Origin: Pseudomonadota bacterium
GTDB lineage: Bacteria; Pseudomonadota; Alphaproteobacteria; Rhizobiales; Rhizobiaceae
Direction of reading: 5' to 3'
DNA: 5,044 bases
Assembly (NCBI GenBank): GCA_023435335.1
Contig: JAEYRU010000132.1
Coordinates: forward strand, 1-5,044
The notes under the pieces are model-generated. The model made no database searches. It saw only the letters and a program-made list of their open reading frames with translations, and had not been told where the DNA came from. Each line of letters opens with the position of its first letter. Within the stretch, counting starts at the first letter, position 1. Below are positions 1 through 5,044 of this stretch, one piece after another. The translations under genes and the position numbers were made by a program.

Positions 1-37
1 GTCCCGAGCGGACCGCCGCGCCGGCTCGAACTGCCGA

Positions 38-65
38 TGGACTTCGGACTGCCTGGCCTTATCAT
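38..65 (+). promoter_or_regulatory. Candidate sigma70-type promoter for the AI-2E family gene
   Basis: A TATCAT hexamer at 60-65 matches the -10 consensus at five of six bases. It lies 16 bases after TGGACT at 38-43, a four-of-six match to the -35 consensus. Transcription would start near 72 and leave a leader of about 26 bases before the ATG at 98. The -35 match is modest and such matches occur by chance, so this is tentative. The first 97 bases hold no recognisable gene end or start on either strand. Confidence 0.33.
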
Positions 66-97
66 GCCTTCACGCATCCATACGAAGGCAAGGATAC

Positions 98-1240
98 ATG
101 GCCCCTCCACCAGGCAATGCCACCGTCGCGGGCGCACGGCAACGGATCCTGCTGTGGTTCGTCGGCATCCTGGTGGCGGCGGTCGTTCTGTTTCTCCTCC
201 TCCAGGCACGTTTCTTCCTCATCGCGCTGGCGCTGGCCATCCTGCTATTCAGCCTCACCAGCTCTATGATCGACTTCGTCGCCACACGCTTCAGGTTCGG
301 ATCGGCGCGCATTCCCAACTGGCTGGCAAGCGTCGTTGCGGTGCTCATGATCGCGACGATCCTGCTCGCGCTGTTCGGTATCGTTTCCGCCCAGATCAAC
401 ACGGTGATCGCCACCGCCTCGGGTTATGCGGAGCGCAGCCAGGAGGCGATCGCGGCGCTGTTCGCGTGGCTCGGAGACGACGTGGCGAACGCTGTTCTGG
501 CGGCGTTCCGTGACATCGATCTCGGCGCCTACATGCGCGCCTTCGCCGGGTCTGCCGGCAACCTGCTGACCGGCATCATCCTGGTCATCCTCTATATCGG
601 CTTCCTGTTCGCCGAGCGCCCTAACTTCTCCACGAAACTCTACCTGCTTTTCCGCGAGCCGGGACGCGCCGAGGAGGTCGGCCGCATCTTCGCCGCGATC
701 AGCAGCAGCGTTCACCGCTACCTGCTGGTCAAGAGCGCGGTGAGCCTGGCGACAGCGCTCATCGTCTACGGGGTCTTCCTCCTCTTCGGCCTGGATTTCG
801 CGGAGGCGCTGGCCAGCATCGCCTTCGTGCTGAATTTCATACCGAATATCGGCTCCATCGTCGCGACCGCCCTGCCCGCGCTCGTGGCGCTTGTCCAGTT
901 CGGCGATTGGCCGTCGGTGCTGATGGTGCTATTCGTGGTCGGGGCGGTGCAGTTCGGCATCGGCAATGTGCTCGACCCGATGCTGATGGGCCGCGCCCTC
1001 AGCCTCTCCTCGTTCGCCATCATCCTGTCGCTGACCTTCTGGGGCGCGGTGTGGGGCATTGCCGGCCTGTTCCTCGCCGTGCCGATCATGGTGATGGTCA
1101 TGATCGTCTGCTCGCACATCCCGTCCCTGCGCAAGGTAGCCATCCTGCTGTCGCGGGATGGCGTCCCGTACGCGAAGACGGTGCATGAGCCCGATCCGGA
1201 CAAGCTGTCCCCAGCTCGTCGACGCATCCGCCGCGGCTGA
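98..1240 (+). CDS. AI-2E family transporter (PerM/TqsA/UPF0118-like membrane protein)
   Basis: This 380-residue inner-membrane protein is full length for the AI-2E transporter family. Hydrophobic segments suggest about eight membrane spans: 18-36, 38-56, 74-98, 152-171, 211-231, 235-265, 272-290 and 303-337. A soluble loop (about 99-150) separates spans three and four. The family-typical C-terminal half is clear: FIPNIGS at 247-253, NVLDPMLMGR at 290-299 and GLFLAVPI at 323-330. The polar tail after 340 ends in an Arg-rich stretch (374-379). The ATG at 98 is preceded by AAGG at 85-88 (nine-base spacing) and AAGGA at 90-94 (too close), so this start is reasonable. In the known family, TqsA was proposed to export the quorum signal AI-2, and some UPF0118 members are reported as Na+(Li+)/H+ antiporters; most members have no proven substrate. 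The next gene is a co-directional cation-pumping ATPase, which slightly favours an ion-related role (inference). Family assignment is firm; substrate is unknown. Confidence 0.93.
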   Translation: MAPPPGNATVAGARQRILLWFVGILVAAVVLFLLLQARFFLIALALAILLFSLTSSMIDFVATRFRFGSARIPNWLASVVAVLMIATILLALFGIVSAQINTVIATASGYAERSQEAIAALFAWLGDDVANAVLAAFRDIDLGAYMRAFAGSAGNLLTGIILVILYIGFLFAERPNFSTKLYLLFREPGRAEEVGRIFAAISSSVHRYLLVKSAVSLATALIVYGVFLLFGLDFAEALASIAFVLNFIPNIGSIVATALPALVALVQFGDWPSVLMVLFVVGAVQFGIGNVLDPMLMGRALSLSSFAIILSLTFWGAVWGIAGLFLAVPIMVMVMIVCSHIPSLRKVAILLSRDGVPYAKTVHEPDPDKLSPARRRIRRG

Positions 1241-1250
1241 AGGCCGGCTG

Positions 1251-1290
1251 CGTCATCCGGTCACTCTCGTGGATATCCGGGCCGGATGCG
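1251..1290 (+). repeat. Imperfect inverted repeat after the AI-2E family gene
   Basis: CATCCGG at 1254-1260 pairs with CCGGATG at 1282-1288. The stem extends by two pairs (1251-1252 with 1289-1290) if T1253 is bulged. The 21-base loop contains the self-complementary GGATATCC at 1271-1278, and ATCCGG is also repeated directly at 1255 and 1275. It begins 11 bases after the upstream stop codon. No T-run follows, so it is not a classical intrinsic terminator. It could weaken read-through, protect an mRNA end, or be chance in GC-rich DNA. Confidence 0.35.
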
Positions 1291-1319
1291 TTCGCAAGAA
1301 GGTCGTGGCGCCATACATT
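1291..1319 (+). promoter_or_regulatory. Weak candidate promoter for the P-type ATPase gene
   Basis: TTCGCA at 1291-1296 and TACATT at 1314-1319 each match the sigma70 hexamers at four of six bases and are exactly 17 bases apart. Transcription would begin near 1326. That leaves about 10 bases before the ATG at 1337, or about 26 before the GTG at 1352. If the promoter is false, the ATPase is probably transcribed from upstream of the AI-2E family gene. Confidence 0.27.
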
Positions 1320-1336
1320 AGAGAGCAATCTTCCAG

Positions 1337-4069
1337 ATGCGCGAGGATACGGTGAATCAAGAAATCGAGGCCGCCCCGTCACCCTGGCACGCCATGGAGG
1401 CGAAGGTCGTGCTGTCGGAGTTGCAGGCCGAAGCGGCCGGCCTCTCGGCCGAGGAAGCCGCGCGACGGCTGGCGGAACACGGGCCGAACCGGCTCCCCCA
1501 GGCCGCGAGCCGCGGTCCCATCCTCCGCTTCCTGCAGCAGTTCAACAATCTGCTCATCTACGTCTTGCTCGCGGCGGCGCTGGTTTCGCTCTTCCTCGAC
1601 CACGCCATCGACGCGGCCGTCATCCTGGCGGTCGTCCTGCTGAACGCGATCATCGGCTTCATCCAGGAAGGGCGGGCCGAACAGGCGCTTGCGGCCATCA
1701 GCAGCATGATCGATCCGCACTGCGCGGTGCTTCGCGACGGGCACAGGATCACCATCGCAGTGGACGAAGTAGTGCCCGGTGACATCGTGCTCATCGAGGC
1801 CGGAGACCGCGTGCCGGCCGACCTGCGCCTGCTGCGCGCCCGCAACCTGAAGGTCGATGAGGCGATCCTCACCGGAGAATCGGTGCCGGTCGACAAGTCG
1901 ACGGGCGCAGTGGCGGAGAACGCCGCTCTGGGCAGCCGGCACGGCATGGCCTACTCAGGCACCTTCGTCGCTGCCGGCCAGGCCACCGGCATTGCGGCGG
2001 CGACCGGCGTCCACACCGAGCTGGGCAAGATCGGGACACTGCTGGGCGCGGTCGAAAGCCTGAAGACGCCGCTCGTCCTGCAGATGGACCGCTTCGCGCG
2101 TCAGCTCACCTTCGTGACGCTGGGCGTGTCGGCCGTCGCCTTCGCCTACGCCTATTTCTTCCGCTCATACGCGGCCGCCGACGCGTTCATGACCGTCGTA
2201 GGGCTGGCGGTCGCGGCCATCCCCGAGGGCCTGCCCGCCATCATGACGATCGCTCTCGCCATCGGGGTCCGCCGCATGGCGTCGCGCAACGCCATCATTC
2301 GCCGGCTGCCGGCAGTGGAGACCCTGGGATCGGTTTCGGTCATCTGCACCGACAAGACGGGCACGCTGACGCGCAACGAGATGACTGCGCGCGCGGTGGT
2401 GGCGGACGGCAGCGAGATGGAGGTCCATGGCGTGGGCTATGAACCCACCGGGGAGATCCGCCTGCGCGGCACGAGCGAGAAGCCGGATCTGGAGAATGGG
2501 CAGTTCGCCCGGCTCGCGCGCGCGGCCGTGCTCTGCAACGACGCGGAACTGCGGCGCACGGAAGCCGGATGGATCACGGACGGCGACCCCATGGAGGGCG
2601 CTCTGATCGCGCTCGGCACGAAGGCCGGCATCGATGCCGCCGAGCTTCGCGCACGGGTCCCGCGGCTGGACGAGATACCTTTCGATTCCCGGCACCGCTT
2701 CATGGCCACGCTGCACGAAGACGGCGACGGCGGCCAGATCCTGCTCAAGGGAGCCCCGGAAAACATTCTCGATCTGTGCAAACTCGAGGGCTACGGCAGC
2801 GGCGAGCGCCCGCTCGACCGCGGTTACTGGCACGCGGCGGCGAACCAATTGGCCGAGGACGGGCAGCGCGTGCTGGCCTTCGCCTGGAAGCCGGCGAACG
2901 CCGGCCAGCGCGAACTTGCCCATTCCGACATTTCGAACGGCGCGATCCTGCTCGGCCTGGTCGGCTTCATTGACCCGCCGCGCGCCGAAGCCACCGACGC
3001 GGTGCGCGAATGCCAGATGGCGGGCATCAGGGTGGTGATGATCACCGGCGACCATGCGGTCACCGCCCGCGAGATCGGCAGGCAACTCGGCCTGAGCAAG
3101 GACCCCGCGGTCGTCACCGGCGAGGAACTGGAAAAGCTGTCCGACGAGGAGTTGCGCGCGGTCGCTGCGCGGACTGCCGTATTCGCCCGTACCACGCCCG
3201 AGCACAAGCTGCGGCTGGTCAGCGCGATGCAGGCCGAAGGCCTCACGGTGGCGATGACCGGCGATGGCGTGAACGACGCGCCAGCCCTGAAGCGGGCCGA
3301 CGTGGGCGTTGCGATGGGCCAGAAAGGGACCGAGGCGGCAAAGCAGGCGGCCGAGATGGTGCTGGCCGACGACAATTTCGCCTCCATCGTGGCGGCTGTG
3401 AAGGAAGGACGCACCGTCTACGACAACTTGATGAAGGTGATCGGCTGGACGTTGCCCACCAACGGCGGGGAGGCGATGACCATCCTGGCCGCGCTCGCCC
3501 TCGGCCTGGCGTTGCCGGTCACGCCGGTGCAGATCCTTTGGATCAACATGGTCACCGCGGTGGCGTTGGGGCTGACGCTTGCCTTCGAGCCGACGGAGCC
3601 GCGCGTGATGATGCGGCCGCCGAGGGGGCGCGACCAGCCGATCCTCACGGGCGAACTGATCTGGCGCATCATCTTCGTTTCGGCGCTGTTCATGGCGGGC
3701 GCGTTCGGCATCTTCTTCTGGGCCGAAGACCAGGGATTCCCCATCGAGCAGGGCCGCACGCTCGTGGTGAACACGATCGTCGTGATGGAGATCTTCTACC
3801 TGTTCAGCGTGCGTTATGTGCACGGCAGTTCGCTCACCCTGCAGGGCGTGCTCGGCACGCCGGCGGTGCTCATCGGGGTCGGCACGGTGATCCTGGCGCA
3901 ACTGGCCTTCACCTACCTGCCGTTCCTGCAGGCGATATTCGAGACGCGTCCGGTTTCCCTCGCCGAGGGCGCCATAGTGATAGGCGTCGGCGTGCTTCTG
4001 CTAATTATCGTCGAGAGCGAGAAGTGGCTGCGCGCGAGCCTTTTCGGCGCGCGCGCCTCGGTTCGCTGA
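1337..4069 (+). CDS. P-type cation-transporting ATPase (P2A/SERCA-PacL-related, HAD-IC family)
   Basis: A complete 910-residue ATP-driven cation pump of the inner membrane. The N-terminal cation ATPase domain (about 16-85) is followed by M1-M2 (68-110), then the actuator domain with TGES at 179-182. M3-M4 (255-310) carries PEGLP at 296-300. The P domain has the phosphorylation motif DKTGTLT at 339-345, with Asp339 the expected phospho-acceptor. The nucleotide domain has KGAPE at 471-475, and the hinge has TGD at 570-572 and TGDGVNDAP at 641-649. Six spans M5-M10 (about 697-893) complete the P2-type layout. There is no N-terminal CxxC metal-binding domain, which argues against a Cu/Zn/Cd (P1B) pump. 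Against SERCA ion ligands, M4 Glu297, M5 Asn709 and Glu712, and M6 Asn737 and Thr740 are kept, but the M6 Asp (SERCA D800) is Ala741. The ion is therefore uncertain; Ca2+, Na+ or H+ cannot be separated from sequence. The true start may be GTG at 1352, which has GAGGA at 1343-1347 upstream; the ATG at 1337 has only a weak AGAGAG at 1320-1325. Confidence 0.95.
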   Translation: MREDTVNQEIEAAPSPWHAMEAKVVLSELQAEAAGLSAEEAARRLAEHGPNRLPQAASRGPILRFLQQFNNLLIYVLLAAALVSLFLDHAIDAAVILAVVLLNAIIGFIQEGRAEQALAAISSMIDPHCAVLRDGHRITIAVDEVVPGDIVLIEAGDRVPADLRLLRARNLKVDEAILTGESVPVDKSTGAVAENAALGSRHGMAYSGTFVAAGQATGIAAATGVHTELGKIGTLLGAVESLKTPLVLQMDRFARQLTFVTLGVSAVAFAYAYFFRSYAAADAFMTVVGLAVAAIPEGLPAIMTIALAIGVRRMASRNAIIRRLPAVETLGSVSVICTDKTGTLTRNEMTARAVVADGSEMEVHGVGYEPTGEIRLRGTSEKPDLENGQFARLARAAVLCNDAELRRTEAGWITDGDPMEGALIALGTKAGIDAAELRARVPRLDEIPFDSRHRFMATLHEDGDGGQILLKGAPENILDLCKLEGYGSGERPLDRGYWHAAANQLAEDGQRVLAFAWKPANAGQRELAHSDISNGAILLGLVGFIDPPRAEATDAVRECQMAGIRVVMITGDHAVTAREIGRQLGLSKDPAVVTGEELEKLSDEELRAVAARTAVFARTTPEHKLRLVSAMQAEGLTVAMTGDGVNDAPALKRADVGVAMGQKGTEAAKQAAEMVLADDNFASIVAAVKEGRTVYDNLMKVIGWTLPTNGGEAMTILAALALGLALPVTPVQILWINMVTAVALGLTLAFEPTEPRVMMRPPRGRDQPILTGELIWRIIFVSALFMAGAFGIFFWAEDQGFPIEQGRTLVVNTIVVMEIFYLFSVRYVHGSSLTLQGVLGTPAVLIGVGTVILAQLAFTYLPFLQAIFETRPVSLAEGAIVIGVGVLLLIIVESEKWLRASLFGARASVR
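1343..1347 (+). promoter_or_regulatory. Candidate ribosome binding site favouring a GTG start for the ATPase
   Basis: GAGGA lies four bases before the in-frame GTG at 1352, inside the reading frame of the ATG at 1337. If used, the ATPase would begin five residues later. The spacing is short but workable. The ATG at 1337 has only AGAGAG at 1320-1325, eleven bases away. The choice does not affect any domain. Confidence 0.35.
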
Positions 4070-4091
4070 GCCGCGCCCGGACGCGCGGCTC
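4068..4091. terminator. Shared hairpin between convergent genes
   Basis: GAGCCGCGC at 4068-4076 and GCGCGGCTC at 4083-4091 form a perfect 9-bp, very GC-rich stem with a six-base loop (CCGGAC). The left arm includes the last two bases of the ATPase stop codon TGA. The right arm ends on the last base of the opposite-strand gene's stop codon (TAG, 4093-4091 read on the minus strand). The two genes converge here with only 21 bases between stops, which suits a bidirectional terminator. Neither side has a strong T-run, so termination may be weak, or the stem may mainly stabilise the mRNA 3' ends. Confidence 0.55.
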
Positions 4092-4693
4092 TATTGGCCG
4101 CATTGCTGGAAGATGCCGGGAACGAGACGGCCTTCCGAACACATGATGCCGCCCCACTGGTAGCCGCGGACGTCGCCGCTGACGATCTCGAACCAGTCAT
4201 AGCCGTTGAAGTGTACGCCGGCATTGGCGTGGATCTTCACCCTAGTGCCTTCAGGCAGGCTGCCGACCTGGGGAAAATCCATGCCTGGCCCGCTGCGCAC
4301 CTTTCCGCCCAGCGACCGGCCGGGCGTATCCAGCACGGCGTCCAGCGGCACGTTTGCGGGCGTGGGGATACACGGCAGGTCCTGCCCCCGCATCGTCAGG
4401 GAGGCGTTGCGGCCCTGGCCCCGGAACTCCGCAAAATCGTTGGCGAAGCGGAAGCCCGAGCCCGAGGGTACGGCGCGCAACGCGAATTCGAGCTGCTCTT
4501 CCTGGCGCGGCGGGGCGAACTCGGTGCTTACGAACACATGCTCGTTGTTGCCCGTCTCGTAACCGACGAAATAGATGGCATCGGGGGCGGTGCACTGGAA
4601 AGGCGTATCCAGAGCGGCAAGCGCGGGCCCACCCCCCGCAGCAACTAGGAGTGCGGCGCACAGCGCCGCGCCGCGCAATCTCGGACCAGGCAT
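4091..4693 (-). CDS. Exported MliC-like lysozyme-inhibitor domain plus SH3b domain protein
   Basis: The preferred product has 200 residues. It starts with a Sec-type signal peptide: basic residues R5 and R7, a hydrophobic core, and likely cleavage after A26 in ALA|A. There is no lipobox, so it should be periplasmic or secreted. Residues about 33-108 resemble MliC (C-type lysozyme inhibitor). The block from S77 through L99 aligns without gaps to the E. coli MliC segment recalled from memory, and C34 and C108 sit where the family's disulfide cysteines lie. The MliC Ser is kept (S79), but the lysozyme-contacting Lys is Gln93. Residues about 125-190 are a bacterial SH3 domain with VRSGPG (132-137), a GSLPEG turn (144-149), YDWFEI (165-170) and GYQWGGIMC (177-185). 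C185 and C198 may form a second disulfide. The start at 4693 was chosen because AAGAGGGGG (4708-4700) lies six bases upstream. An ATG at 4726 would give 211 residues but has no ribosome site. Cell-wall binding and lysozyme defence are inferred; the MliC match is moderate and SH3b is clear. Confidence 0.85.
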   Translation of the reverse strand: MPGPRLRGAALCAALLVAAGGGPALAALDTPFQCTAPDAIYFVGYETGNNEHVFVSTEFAPPRQEEQLEFALRAVPSGSGFRFANDFAEFRGQGRNASLTMRGQDLPCIPTPANVPLDAVLDTPGRSLGGKVRSGPGMDFPQVGSLPEGTRVKIHANAGVHFNGYDWFEIVSGDVRGYQWGGIMCSEGRLVPGIFQQCGQ

Positions 4694-4699
4694 GACATT

Positions 4700-4708
4700 C
4701 CCCCTCTT
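4700..4708 (-). promoter_or_regulatory. Ribosome binding site deciding the start of the MliC-like/SH3b gene
   Basis: Read on the minus strand, AAGAGGGGG ends six bases before the ATG at 4693. This is ideal spacing and makes that start much better than the ATGs at 4711 (AAGGGG directly touching the codon) and 4726 (no purine-rich site). It also places the signal peptide's basic residues right at the N-terminus. Confidence 0.65.
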
Positions 4709-4726
4709 CATCCCCTTGAGTGCCAT

Positions 4727-4754
4727 ACCGTAGCGTCATCCACGGATCGATCAA
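4727..4754 (-). promoter_or_regulatory. Weak candidate promoter for the MliC-like/SH3b gene
   Basis: On the minus strand TTGATC (4754-4749) and TACGGT (4732-4727) are 16 bases apart. The first matches the -35 consensus at four bases; the second matches the -10 at only three. Transcription would start near 4720, downstream of the ATG at 4726, which agrees with the shorter protein. The evidence is thin. Confidence 0.18.
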
Positions 4755-4767
4755 GCCCGGACCGATC
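4744..4767. repeat. Short direct repeat in the divergent control region
   Basis: GGATCGATC at 4744-4752 recurs as GGACCGATC at 4759-4767, eight of nine bases identical, with starts 15 bases apart. The first copy contains the self-complementary GATCGATC. It lies between the two divergent genes and overlaps the weak minus-strand -35. It could be a protein-binding site or chance. Confidence 0.25.
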
Positions 4768-4769
4768 GC

Positions 4770-4784
4770 GAGCACGAGGTGCTC
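4770..4784. promoter_or_regulatory. Perfect 15-bp dyad, candidate operator
   Basis: GAGCAC and GTGCTC form perfect six-base arms around a three-base centre (GAG). The dyad ends on the base just before the candidate -35 hexamer of the TetR gene. Its place between an exported-protein gene and a divergent TetR-family gene suits an operator for that regulator, which typically binds dyads of about this size. The link to the TetR protein is inferred. Confidence 0.45.
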
Positions 4785-4813
4785 TTGAATTAAATAAACA
4801 GCCGTTTTATTAA
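4785..4813 (+). promoter_or_regulatory. Candidate sigma70-type promoter of the TetR-family gene
   Basis: TTGAAT at 4785-4790 and TATTAA at 4808-4813 each match consensus at four of six bases with an ideal 17-base spacer. They sit in a conspicuous AT-rich island (4785-4813) in otherwise GC-rich DNA. The island also contains an imperfect inverted repeat, TTAAATAAA (4790-4798) against TTTTATTAA (4805-4813), which could be a second operator half-site pair. The predicted transcript would begin near 4820, with a very short leader holding the ribosome site. Confidence 0.5.
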
Positions 4814-4830
4814 CGTGGCGGGAGGAGACC

Positions 4831-5044
4831 ATGGCCCGCACGGCAGGTTCCTTTGGCGAAAAGACCGAGGCCGCGACCCGCGAGGCGGCGGTCGGCCTGA
4901 TTGCGCACCTCGGCTATGAAGCGGTCACCATGCGTCGGCTGGCGGCGGAGGTGGGCGTGCAGGCCGCAGCGCTCTACCGGTATTTCCCGACCAAGGAAGA
5001 ACTGCTCTTCTCCCTGATGCGCGAGCACATGGACGGGCTGATCG
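4831..5044 (+). CDS. TetR/AcrR-family transcriptional regulator (N-terminal part, cut by window end)
   Basis: Seventy-one codons are visible before the sequence ends. They cover the whole DNA-binding domain of a TetR-family repressor: helix 1 (about 10-28), then the helix-turn-helix from T33 to about Y51 (TMRRLAAEVG, then ALYRYF). It is followed by the classic PTKEELL at 53-59 that opens helix 4. GGAGGAG at 4821-4827 lies three bases before the ATG. The spacing is short, but the strong purine block supports this start. The ligand-binding domain lies beyond the window, so the effector and subfamily cannot be told. The gene is divergent from the exported MliC-like/SH3b gene across 137 bases that contain a perfect dyad next to this gene's own promoter, which suggests autoregulation. 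Targets may instead lie downstream, outside the window. Confidence 0.93.
   Translation, partial: MARTAGSFGEKTEAATREAAVGLIAHLGYEAVTMRRLAAEVGVQAAALYRYFPTKEELLFSLMREHMDGLI

Noticed and set aside
1..97. Possible tail of an upstream plus-strand gene, since no plus-strand frame has a stop in these bases
   Set aside because: A gene end would need a stop codon before or near 98. All three plus frames simply run into the AI-2E family gene, and no domain is recognisable.
66..97. Possible divergent minus-strand gene start near the ATG at 66-64
   Set aside because: The purine stretch GAAGG is only one base from the ATG and too few codons remain before the window edge to judge.
2165..3901. Very long open frame (578 codons) on the minus strand, inside the P-type ATPase gene
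   Set aside because: It is antisense to a gene with intact catalytic motifs. The translation is rich in His, Arg, Asp and Gly with no domain-like pattern, as expected for a shadow frame in GC-rich DNA.
3010..4146. Long plus-strand open frame overlapping the end of the ATPase and the hairpin
   Set aside because: Its translation is Arg/Gly/His-rich low-complexity sequence in a shifted frame of the ATPase gene, and no frameshift is needed because the ATPase frame is complete.
4656..4693. Lipoprotein signal at Cys12 of the exported protein
   Set aside because: The residues before it are A-A-L, not a lipobox, and Cys12 lies at the start of the hydrophobic core; a normal ALA|A cleavage site follows at residue 26.
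4694..4726. Eleven-residue longer N-terminus for the exported protein from the ATG at 4726
   Set aside because: No ribosome binding site precedes it, whereas the ATG at 4693 has a strong, well-spaced one.
1..5044. CRISPR arrays, insertion sequences, tRNA or rRNA genes, riboswitches
   Set aside because: No spaced repeat series, transposase-like protein, terminal inverted repeats or structured RNA signature was seen.

Overview
The window is GC-rich, with compact genes and dense long shadow reading frames on both strands. This fits a high-GC proteobacterium. The protein styles suggest an alphaproteobacterium, but no rRNA or marker gene is present, so this is only a guess. Nothing looks like a mobile element, CRISPR array, tRNA or rRNA.

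Layout from left to right: (1) 98-1240 (+), a polytopic membrane protein of the AI-2E transporter (PerM/TqsA/UPF0118) family. (2) A 96-base spacer with an imperfect inverted repeat and a weak candidate promoter. (3) 1337-4069 (+), a complete P-type cation-transporting ATPase related to the P2A (SERCA/PacL-like) group, with all catalytic motifs intact but an Ala where Ca2+ pumps have a key M6 Asp. (4) A 21-base convergent junction whose perfect 9-bp hairpin reaches into the stop codons of both flanking genes. (5) 4091-4693 (-), a small exported protein combining an MliC-like lysozyme-inhibitor domain with a bacterial SH3 domain. (6) A 137-base divergent regulatory region with a perfect 15-bp dyad abutting a good -35/-10 pair. 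(7) 4831-5044 (+), the N-terminal DNA-binding part of a TetR/AcrR-family regulator, cut by the window end.

How they may work together: the two membrane proteins are co-directional and adjacent, so they may form an ion-homeostasis pair, since some UPF0118 members have been reported as Na+(Li+)/H+ antiporters. The exported protein faces the TetR gene across a shared control region, so the regulator may control itself and possibly the exported protein. Both links are inferred from position only.

I found no clear previously undescribed multi-gene system. The most distinctive items are the MliC-like/SH3b two-domain exported protein, which has a substitution at the family's lysozyme-contacting Lys position, and the altered ion site of the P-type ATPase.
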